A stretch of 64,000 nucleotides of DNA from Prostheceraeus crozeri. Taxonomy: Eukaryota > Platyhelminthes > Polycladida > Euryleptidae. A program made the position numbers and the translations under genes. Under the pieces are notes generated by a model that was not told the DNA's origin, made no database searches, and saw only the letters and a program-made list of their open reading frames with translations. Location: positions 62,001 to 126,000 of the forward strand of contig CAJQUW010014769.1 of NCBI GenBank assembly GCA_907163375.1, read 5' to 3'. Shown here one piece after another: positions 38,230 to 45,739 of this stretch; position 1 is the first letter of the stretch; every line of letters starts with the position of its first letter.

Positions 38230-39160
38230 AGTAGTGATCTTATTACAGACGCAAGCGCAAAATGAGCAGTGATGAGTCATCATGCTGACTCAGCCCCCCC
38301 CTCCTGTCAGGATGGAGCCAAGGATGTGTTGGTTTGGCTCGGACCGAGTGGAGGAAACCCTTCCTATATGTCGATGACAAACACCCCCCACCTCCTGTCA
38401 GACTTCCAACTTGGGTGGGAGTGATTGTAGAAAGTCGTGCAATATGTGTAAGCTAAGAGTGAGCCAAACTCAGTGGAAAGTGTCCAAGTGTTCCTTGCTT
38501 TAGAGTGGAAAGTGACTTGAAAATGCCAGGAATCTTCGAAAAAACGACAGAGTTTGAAAGTGGAAGTTTTGGATGTTTTGGGATGAGAAAGGCCATATTT
38601 TGGGATGAAGGAGTATCCGGATGGACAAACCGAGGCCACATTCGGATTCTACGTGCAATTTTCTATCCGTAAGGTGATTTCCAGCGGAATCGGAGAGAAA
38701 TAGTTTTGACCTCCCCCTCCTGTCAGACTTCCAATTTGGGTGGGAGTGATCGTAGAGAATCGTGCCATAGCTCGTTTGAAAGCTAAGAGTGAGACATATG
38801 CAGTGGAAAGCATCGTTTGTTTGTGTAGGTTTTCCTTGGTTTGGAGAGGATAGTGACTTTAAGATTTTAGGAATCTCCGAAAACGACAGCGTTAGAATGG
38901 GCAGCTGTTGGACGTTTTGGGATGAGAAAGGCCGTGTTTCGGCATAAAGGAGAGTTCGGATGGATAAACGGAGGGCAGATTCGGATTCTACGTGAAACTT
39001 TGGGTTAGGTAGGTTGTTTCCAGTTCCATCGGAAGAAAAAGTGCTGACCCCCCCTCGAGTCGAACTTTGTCAAAAGTGATGTTTTGACCAAAGTTGCTCA
39101 GAAACATGTGAAAAAAACTTCTATCAGGGTTTGGTGTTGAAATTCGCACAAAAAGTTTTA
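38230..39160. repeat. Terminal inverted repeat, left
   Basis: It matches the reverse complement of about 53,990-54,713. Landmarks are the TGATGAGTCATCATGCTGAC block, a CCCCTCCTGTCAG block, CCAACTTGGGTGGGAGTGAT, and an inner end around TCAGGGTTTGGTGTTGAAAT. It is longer than the right repeat because a unit of about 320 bp (starting near 38,385 and 38,705) is present twice. Confidence 0.88.
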
Positions 39161-39185
39161 CGAAAGTTTTTTTCTTGTTAGAACT

Positions 39186-39650
39186 GTGTCATTCATGCTA
39201 TGTCTCAGATGTGATAGGAAAAAAATGACAGATGCAGTAGAGTTTGCGAATGAATTTTGTTCACTACGTTTTCATCGACAAAGTCTTCGAGGTGTGATTA
39301 GGGACTACATCATCTCATTTCATCATGAAAAGGCAGACTTAGAATTTGCTATCGATAAAGGTTACTTCGCTTTCCAACAGCTCATGGACAGTTTGATGAA
39401 TAAAGATGTGAAAGGACGATTAGTTGCAGAGATCGAATTTGAGAAGGTGACTGACGCCATGCGGGCGAACGTGTAGTGTTTCATTTTGCATCCTATTCTG
39501 CAGAGACGATACATAATCTCAAAGATTTCTATCAGCGACACATGGCAAAAATTGCATCTCGACTAGATTCATTTCAAGAGCATGGATCCAACTTCCTCCC
39601 ATGTCGCATAAAACACATTCATACTCAACTCAATGTGCTAAACTAGATTT
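39186..39650 (+). CDS. Polinton-like element part: small protein family, member A
   Basis: The family is unrecognised. The open segment at 39,186-39,476 contains SLRFHRQSLRGVIRDYIISF, then a charged helix and LMNKDVKGRLVAEIEFEKV. It parallels member C at 51,042 (IRFHQKSFGGLIQDCILEF; IKAHLIANVNYI) and member B at 41,846. Similarity to the C-terminal half of member C continues downstream to about 39,650 (FYQRHMAKIASRLDSF against FYTRHLCKIISRMDNF). It is the first gene inside the left inverted repeat. Cytosolic or nuclear; no signal peptide or membrane segment is seen. Function unknown. Confidence 0.6.
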
Positions 39651-39784
39651 GACTACAAGATTTGGGAAAAGCAATCATGAGTCACTCGTCCGCCTGCCTC
39701 CTTTTTCCTGCCGCAACGAAGTCAGGGGAGAAACGGAGTTCTCTGATTGGCTCTCATAGTGTCAAGTGTGGATTCGCAGGAGAC

Positions 39785-39791
39785 TATAAAA
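39785..39791 (+). promoter_or_regulatory. TATA-box-like element
   Basis: CTATAAAAGCAG lies about 440 bases before the ORF at 40,230 and matches a strong metazoan TATA box. Confidence 0.35.
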
Positions 39792-40229
39792 GCAGTCATC
39801 TCCCCATTTTCTCTTCATTTCATTCTCTTGACTTGAAAAGCGTGTGTGACTTGCTCAAGCCATTCTCCGTCTCAATTTTGTCTGATTGAATCCTGTTTCC
39901 AAATCTACAAGTGAGTGTCATGACTGTGTGGCCTAAGCCTTACCAACATTTTAGAAGAGAGGCGCAGGAGAGTGTGTGCCCGATGATTGTACAAGCCTAT
40001 CTTGTTAAACCATCGCCACCACCGCCTCCACCACCTAGACGCTCTACCTTTAAGTCTTTTGAGGAATTCAAAATTTAATTCGGGTCCCAAGCCCAAGACA
40101 TTTAATTTACTGGACGATGACGAAGACTTAGACTTTGGTGATAAGCTTTAAATCGTGTGAACGCCCCAAAAGGTCCTCTTAAGGGCCATCTCAAATGTCA
40201 CTGCTAAGCTAAGGACTTTCTTTTCTCTG

Positions 40230-40958
40230 ATGATCATGAATGCACTTAGTGGTATTCTTTCGTTACAGACTGCCATGGCCATGAATTCTACTCCTACTGC
40301 TGCATCACTCAGTCCTCATCATCTCGAGCTGTGGAATCCGAAAATTGAAAAGGTAATTCACGGCTATCCCACCTACAAACAACAAGTGCGCTACAACGGT
40401 GTTCGACTCCATCTTCAAACGCTGGCGGTATACTTACCAAATGTGGATACGCAAGTAAATCGTTGCGGTCAAAACCTGAGTATACCTATTGATAATTGGT
40501 TGCGTCAGCAGCTTGACATTTTAGAAGACGTTGTGAGGCGAAAGGCTCGTCTTTCCACTAAACTATTACAGTTGTGGCCAGAAAAGAAAACTTCTTATTA
40601 TAAACCTTTGTATCGCGGCACTCGCTGCTTCATTTTACAAAGCAAGTATTGTAAAGTCACTTCAGGAGTGACAGTTGGACAGTCAGTTGGAATAGAATTG
40701 TCAACGCTAGGTGCAGGCTTTTATTCCTTTCATATTGAGGTGCCTGCTGTTAATGTGGAACCTCATCAATCTGACGGTAATTTGATTTCTCTCAATTTGC
40801 GCATTGCTCAAATTCATCATCAACCTGAGTTAACAGGTCTTGATCACATTGAGAAAGTCATTGATTCTTGTGTCAAAGAGTGTCGAGAACCTGTCACCAA
40901 ACCTAATCGTCGTCGCGCATCAAAGAAAGGTGGTGTTGCCACCAAAGAGAAATCCTAA
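40230..40958 (+). CDS. Polinton-like element part: two-member family, member 1 (242 aa)
   Basis: An unrecognised protein with an intact reading frame. The central part is rich in alternating hydrophobic/polar strands and has LSTLGAGFYSFHIEVPAV followed by a SLNLRIAQI strand. The same pattern recurs in the ORF at 42,721 (LGKGLYSFEIKIQTIYMGP; FTLNPYLVSI), so the two are paralogs. The C-terminus is basic (PNRRRASKKGG). A beta-rich body with a basic tail in an element that replicates by protein priming would suit a single-stranded-DNA-binding protein, but this is inference only. The start could also be a later ATG (for example MNSTPTAASL). Confidence 0.65.
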   Translation: MIMNALSGILSLQTAMAMNSTPTAASLSPHHLELWNPKIEKVIHGYPTYKQQVRYNGVRLHLQTLAVYLPNVDTQVNRCGQNLSIPIDNWLRQQLDILEDVVRRKARLSTKLLQLWPEKKTSYYKPLYRGTRCFILQSKYCKVTSGVTVGQSVGIELSTLGAGFYSFHIEVPAVNVEPHQSDGNLISLNLRIAQIHHQPELTGLDHIEKVIDSCVKECREPVTKPNRRRASKKGGVATKEKS

Positions 40959-41109
40959 GTATTGTAATCAGTTAGTATGTAGTGAATGTGGAAAACGCGG
41001 TCTTGTGCGTTATGTTCAATTAAAACATTGTAATCATGTTGTATGTATCTTTTGTTATGTAAAGAACAGACATCCTTGTAAAGTTCCTGCTCAATGTATT
41101 ATCTTGTAA
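40840..41109 (+). CDS. Polinton-like element part: RING-like cysteine cluster
   Basis: The C-terminal part of this ORF has CSECGKRGLVRYVQLKHCNH followed by VVCIFCYVKNRHPCKVPAQC. The spacing C-x2-C-x14-C-x-H-x2-C-x2-C-x8-C-x5-C is close to a C3HC4 RING finger, with a wider last pair. The first half overlaps the preceding gene in another frame and is probably not translated as written; the zinc-finger part may be a downstream gene or an alternative C-terminus. RING proteins commonly act as ubiquitin ligases; that role here is inference. Confidence 0.5.
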   Translation: MITLRKSLILVSKSVENLSPNLIVVAHQRKVVLPPKRNPKYCNQLVCSECGKRGLVRYVQLKHCNHVVCIFCYVKNRHPCKVPAQCIIL

Positions 41110-41129
41110 TTAAGTCTTTTTGATATTGT

Positions 41130-41699
41130 AGGTTGTCATCTTCATAGACAGTGAGGGGACACCAATGCAGGAGTTGAGTGCTATTGCAATGAGGGAAAGC
41201 GATCAAACTGTTGTTGGTGTATATCATAGATTAGCCTACTGTCCTCCACACAAAGACGAATGGTCACGACGTCATGTGCATGGACTTGATCCTTCTATTT
41301 TGATTCATTGGATTTGTAAATGAAACGTATTTGATAAGTGATTTCAAATGGTGGCTGTCAGGTTTTCATATTGTCAAAATATTAGGAAATGATTCTGAGC
41401 GAGAAGCAGCAACACTTCAGTTGCACATTGATAATTTATATTTACCATGTTGGGTAGATCGTGTAGGACAAGACTATCATATGCATTGTGATCAAAAGAA
41501 TTTTAGAAATGAAATGATTTTTTATATGGCTGTATGTTTCGGTGAGAGACATCCCCTTTACAGACCACCATCCCATTGTAACACTAGAAATAAAGCCTCT
41601 TACACGTACATTGCAAAACTCTCTTCACGCTGGCATTGTAGTCTCCATGACGTTTATGAACTGCATCTATATTATTATCAACAGCATGGGTCTATGTAA
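41130..41699 (+). CDS. Polinton-like element part: DEDDh exonuclease-like region
   Basis: The region opens with VVIFIDSEGTPMQELSAIAM, which fits the ExoI motif (acidic-x-acidic in a hydrophobic strand) of DnaQ-type 3'-5' exonucleases. A GLDPSILIHWI strand follows. The segment at 41,331-41,699 has ILGNDSEREAATL and ends with HCSLHDVYELHLYYYQQ, which fits the ExoIII HxxxxD motif. DEDDh nucleases trim 3' ends of DNA or RNA. The viral polymerase B has its own exonuclease domain, so this would be a separate enzyme. The assignment is by motif only, and the region is not a single open frame. Confidence 0.5.
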
Positions 41700-41845
41700 A
41701 ACATGTTTTTACTCCTTGTGAATGAGTGATGATCATTTTATGAAGTGTATTCTGTACTTGTAAATTTTGTCTGGTGTTGAATAAGCGTACAGTAGAACAT
41801 GATTGTTATTTCTGTTTTATTCATAGTGGAAGTCATTGAAGCAAT

Positions 41846-42290
41846 GTGAAATCTATAGTCACAACGTTTATGATGGCGCATCGTACCTTAAGTAAACACA
41901 TGTGTCATTTGACACTTGATCAACAAGGATTCGATGGATTTTTACAAGATTGGAAACTTACATTTAAAATGAAGATGAATGATATGAAAGTAGTGCTAAC
42001 TGAAAAACTTCCTCTCTTCAAAAGATTGATGGAGAGTTAACAACCTCAAGATGTAAAGGGTAGACTCGTTGCTTATATAGAGTTGAAAGATTTGCAAAAA
42101 CCACTTAGTTTTGGATCTTATTGCACATAATGGATTACTCTTAGTGATCAATTTTATGTACGTCATATGGAGAAAATTATGGAGAGAATAGCAGAGACGT
42201 TGGAAGGAAATGCGTACGTTGTTAAACATATCATTATTCAACTGAGAGTGTTTACATCCACGACTTTGTTTAATGGTCAACACATTGTGT
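41846..42290 (+). CDS. Polinton-like element part: small protein family, member B
   Basis: The open segment at 41,846-42,040 contains LTLDQQGFDGFLQDWKLTF and a following charged helix. It aligns with IRFHQKSFGGLIQDCILEF of member C (51,042) and SLRFHRQSLRGVIRDYIISF of member A (39,186). Farther on, YVRHMEKIMERIAETLEG parallels the FYTRHLCKIISRMDNF block of member C, so the trace extends to about 42,290. It is the most diverged of the three and is broken. Function unknown. Confidence 0.45.
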
Positions 42291-42339
42291 AGATGCAATA
42301 AAGATTTCTTTTCACTGAGTATTTTGTGATGGTGTATAT

Positions 42340-42590
42340 AGCAACATGAGTCATTGCGCTTTGTTAGATAAATGAATGCGTCTTTGTTCGAGAAAAGGGG
42401 CGTGTCACAACATGAGTCATTGCGCTTTGTGCATTACTATCGGGCTCTCTGTTAGATAAATGAATGCGTCTTTGTTCGAGAAAAGGGGCGTGTCATAACA
42501 TGAGTCATTGCGCTTTGTGCATTACTATCAGGCTCTTTGTTAGATAAATGAATGCGTCTTTGTTCGCTAGAAGGGGTGTGTCACTAAAGT
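42340..42590. repeat. Tandem repeat upstream of the 42,721 ORF, three units
   Basis: Units of 66-88 bp, each with CATGAGTCATTGCGCTTTGT and TAGATAAATGAATGCGTCTT followed by a GGGGYGTGTCA block. The TGAGTCA cores lie at 42,347, 42,413 and 42,501. The array ends shortly before a TATA-like TATATAAAGG at about 42,618, so it may be promoter-proximal. Confidence 0.85.
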
Positions 42591-42617
42591 CTTTGTGAGG
42601 ACTAGAACGACTTTGTG

Positions 42618-42627
42618 TATATAAAGG
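42618..42627 (+). promoter_or_regulatory. TATA-box-like element
   Basis: TATATAAAGG lies about 100 bases before the ORF at 42,721 and just after the TGAGTCA repeat array, consistent with a core promoter. Confidence 0.4.
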
Positions 42628-42720
42628 AAAGGTTTCCAGCCACGCAGTCAAAATTTCACGTGTGATATCTCTTGTCATGCAACAAAGACAGGGAAAACGT
42701 GAAAAGGGAAACGCATGTGA

Positions 42721-43356
42721 TTGGAGCTAGGTCTGGTTATAAAACGGACGACTGAGCTCATGACAATCACTTCCGTCCTTGCGCTAACCATGCAGTTGCT
42801 CGAAGCCATCAACTCCTCTGCTCTTGCACTGGGTACACTGAACTCCCTTACTTTAGCATCGGGTAAAAATGCTTTCAATCAAAAAATAACTCATCATGGA
42901 GAAGCCGTGACCATAAAAACTCCAAGTCAACGGATGGATTATCTAAAGGTTATGTCAACAAAGTATGGACTGGCCGTGTGTGTGCCGTTAGACTATTGGA
43001 CACGGTTACAATTCAATGCTCTTGAAACATCCCTGAAAGAAAATCTCACCATTCCCAAAGAAATTGTTCGACACAATGGGAAGCGGCCACAAGTTTCCAT
43101 CATGGAAAGACGATACATGCATGTGCATATGGATAGACACTGTCTCATCATCCATGAAAAGGAGGGCAGCAAATTCGACTTACTCAATTGCAAACCACTC
43201 CCCATTTTGGGAAAAGGACTTTACTCCTTCGAAATTAAAATTCAAACCATCTACATGGGTCCGCGCAGGGACGGAAGGTTGTTTACGCTAAATCCCTATC
43301 TTGTCTCCATAACCTTTAAAAATGATGTCCATGTTGATGATGATCAACTACAGTAA
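42721..43356 (+). CDS. Polinton-like element part: two-member family, member 2 (211 aa)
   Basis: An intact reading frame, paralogous to the ORF at 40,230. Both share the block IPIDNWLRQQLDILED/VPLDYWTRLQFNALET, a basic residue-rich middle and the LGxGxYSFxI strand, here LGKGLYSFEIKIQTI. It lacks the basic tail of member 1 and ends in an acidic run (NDVHVDDDQLQ). No catalytic motif is seen. The possible single-stranded-DNA-binding role is inference. The true start may be an internal Met (MTITSVLALTMQ). Confidence 0.65.
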   Translation: MELGLVIKRTTELMTITSVLALTMQLLEAINSSALALGTLNSLTLASGKNAFNQKITHHGEAVTIKTPSQRMDYLKVMSTKYGLAVCVPLDYWTRLQFNALETSLKENLTIPKEIVRHNGKRPQVSIMERRYMHVHMDRHCLIIHEKEGSKFDLLNCKPLPILGKGLYSFEIKIQTIYMGPRRDGRLFTLNPYLVSITFKNDVHVDDDQLQ

Positions 43357-43512
43357 CACTCTCCACACACTGAGAACGCACCATCGGTTTTTATGAGACC
43401 ACGGCCTAACGGCCACCGTATCAAGAAAGAAAATGTACACTCACCATGCCACACATAAACATGACTCTCTCCTTCTTTCTTAGGCATAGCCTTCTTCACT
43501 CAGGTTTCAAAC

Positions 43513-43810
43513 ATGTGGAAATTATCAGCATGCCTCTATGTGTCATGGAAACGTCAGTGTGCTACATTTCATGATACGAAACGTCAACTTCAGACAACTC
43601 TAGAACGCTTTCAACTACGAAGGTTACATCGCGCTATCATATCCACCTATTGCCGTGTCATTAACGTAGGAGACGGCATTGTATTTATTCGCATTCAAGA
43701 GATGATTCTACATAATGATCACTGCTACATCGTGATTCCAAAGCCCTCATGGGAAAAGTATAAAAGGGAAGTTCACTCAACCCTCATGTCTTTTGTGATT
43801 CATGCTCCCC
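43513..43810 (+). CDS. Polinton-like element part: unrecognised protein before the TBP-like region
   Basis: The frame starts MWKLSACLYVSWKRQC and continues through FIRIQEMILHNDHCYIVIPK. The last third of the reading frame overlaps the next segment in another phase and is low-complexity, so the real protein probably stops near 43,810 or is continuous with the TBP-like region as an N-terminal extension. I recognise no family. Confidence 0.35.
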
Positions 43811-44340
43811 ATCCGCATCATCAACGCCATGCGCGAAATGAATCTCGGAAGAGACATCGATTTAGAACAGTTGCACATCCATCTTCCCGATTCAGTGTAT
43901 CATCGCGGTCGTCCACAAATGTTGGTCATTAGCATGAGCAACTGTCGAAATCTTCAAATCTTTCGTTGCGGCAAAATCCATGTCCTAGGAAACCTTTCTC
44001 ATTTCGTGATGCAGTCCATCTGTTACGAAGTCGTCAAGAAAATGCGAACACTCATGCCTCATCTCCGCCTCAGTCCCCTGACATTAAAGAATATAGTAGT
44101 GTCTGTTCAATTGAAGATGTTAGTGAATCCAGCAAACATTAAAACCAGTAATCATTGTATATTTTATGAAACTGAACTCTTTCCTGCTGCTCTGATTCGG
44201 AAGTGACATCCTGTACATATTACAGTGTTTCACAACGGACATTGTATCATGACCGGTTTACGTGATATCAATAAAGTAGCTGACATTGTTAAATCTTTTA
44301 TGCGTTATATGTATGAGTCACAGTTAATAGAATCGTGTTA
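43802..44340 (+). CDS. Polinton-like element part: TATA-binding-protein-like region
   Basis: The first half (43,802-44,206) has SVYHRGRPQMLVISMSNC, then LQIFRCGKIHVLGNLSHFV and LTLKNIVVSVQLKML. This is the order and spacing of the first TBP repeat (RF-A-VIMRI, T-ALIFSSGKMVCTGA, KIQNMVGSCDV). It is followed by YETELFPAALIRK, matching the conserved YEPELFPGLIYRM start of the second repeat. Downstream sequence to 44,340 keeps ITVFHNGHCIMTGLRDINKV, matching the second IFVSGKVVLTGAK block. Both halves of a TBP saddle are therefore recognisable. TBP nucleates transcription at TATA boxes; homologs occur in archaea, eukaryotes and some large DNA viruses. It is diverged from cellular TBP, and the region is not a single open frame. 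Confidence 0.75.
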
Positions 44341-44384
44341 ATCACATGATGTGTTTTGAATGAGTCATCGCAATGAACTATCAC

Positions 44385-44660
44385 CCACACACACACACTT
44401 GTCGGTAAAAAGGTCATCAACAAGGTTCATCGCTTTATGATGAGTCAGCTCTATTTATAGACATGAAATGATGCACACACACACTTGTCGGTGAAAAGGT
44501 CATCAACAAGATTCATCTCTTTATGATGAGTTAGCGCTATTTATAGACATGAAATGATACCCACACACTTGTCGGTGCGAAGGTCAGGCTGTCTGACGTG
44601 AGGCGCCATCGCTTTGTCTGATAAATAACGTCCACACACGTGTCGGTGAAAAGGTTGAAC
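44385..44660. repeat. Tandem repeats with CACAC-TTGTCGGT boxes
   Basis: Four boxes of CACACAC followed by KTGTCGGTRAAAAGGT lie near 44,395, 44,480, 44,565 and 44,637, about 85 bp apart in the first three. Units also share a TTTATGATGAGTYAGC block and CTATTTATAGACATGAAATG. Non-coding, immediately after the TBP-like region. Confidence 0.8.
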
Positions 44661-44829
44661 AAGAATGATTAAATTCCTATCTAACTGAATGGCACTTTAC
44701 CACTACATGAGTCAGAGCTATTAATAGACATGAGTCAGCAAAGTGGTTGATGCCGAAAAAATTTTCATGATGTTACATTCGTTGGAAACTTGAGGATGCT
44801 AACTTTTTAACTTACAAACTCTGACAGAG

Positions 44830-45265
44830 TATAAAATATGACTTTATTTTATACTTTACCCATCTTGCAAACCCTGAAGTGCTTGTCACTTTATTTTGTA
44901 CTTTACCTACAAATTGCTAAAGTCCATAATCTATTGGGATAGGGCTTGATTAGACGGATATCTACGGCTGGATTTAGGGATTTAGGGTTTTATATAGCAC
45001 AAGCGAATGTTAACCGTTAGTGTATGGTAAAGTTATTAACTTAACCATTTGTGAATGAAATTATTCCTAACATTACAAACAACTACTTTATTTCTAACTT
45101 TACAAGCAGTGAGATGATTCTAGCTTTATTTTTTTCTTCACCTATCTTACAAACATTGAAATGCTTGTCACTTTATTTTATACTTAACCTATCTTGCAAA
45201 GTCTGAAATGATTCCAACATCAATTCAAACTTGACAATCATGAACTCTATTTCTAACCTTACCCA
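44830..45265. repeat. Interspersed ACTTTATTTTATACTTTACC boxes
   Basis: Five diverged boxes of the form ACTTTATTTTRTACTTTACC-YATCTTRCAAA occur near 44,841, 44,890, 45,124, 45,171 and 45,248. AT-rich and non-coding, lying between the convergent plus-strand genes and the polymerase gene. Confidence 0.65.
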
Positions 45266-45366
45266 TCATACAAAATGATCAAAACTTTTACGTCTGTCTA
45301 TTGAGTGAGAATCCCATCTTTATGCCAAAAGAAAAACGAGACAGTCTGTACATGATATGTTATTGA

Positions 45367-45585
45367 ATGAAAGACATTTCATTACAGTCACACATAGTTA
45401 ATACTATGCACGGAGAAAACAAGGTCACTGATGTGCAGGGAGAAAACAAAGTCACTGATGTGCAGGGAGAAAACAAAGTCACTGATGTGTGCGGAGAAAA
45501 CAAAGTCACTGATGTGCCGGAAGCTGTAAAGGGGGCAAAAAAAGTCAGCAAAAGCACTGGATACCCCATCGATGATATGTTGTGA
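45367..45585 (+). CDS. Polinton-like element: short ORF with four GENKVTDV repeats (72 aa)
   Basis: A 27-bp unit coding GENKVTDVQ repeats about four times, after a short N-terminal part and before a lysine-rich end. It lies downstream of the polymerase gene on the opposite strand. The repeat could keep the frame open by chance because its length is a multiple of three; real expression is unproven. Confidence 0.3.
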   Translation: MKDISLQSHIVNTMHGENKVTDVQGENKVTDVQGENKVTDVCGENKVTDVPEAVKGAKKVSKSTGYPIDDML

Positions 45586-45739
45586 TCAGGAGTTTGACGC
45601 ATGTTACAAGGCGCTCACTTATAACATCCCATAGAAAACGCTATGGAGAGAAAAACAAAACATCAACCACAACAGAGAGGAATCATACATCATCATACAT
45701 CGTCGGACAGAGGAAGAGAAAGTTTTTGTATCTTGGGTG

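Noticed and set aside
38364-38641. Minus-strand ORFs in the left terminal inverted repeat
   Set aside because: They lie wholly in the inverted repeat, differ between the doubled units and have no counterpart kept open at the right end.
42340-42590. Short direct repeats considered as a CRISPR-like array
   Set aside because: Units are 66-88 bp with related rather than unique spacers, there are no cas genes, and the genome is eukaryotic.
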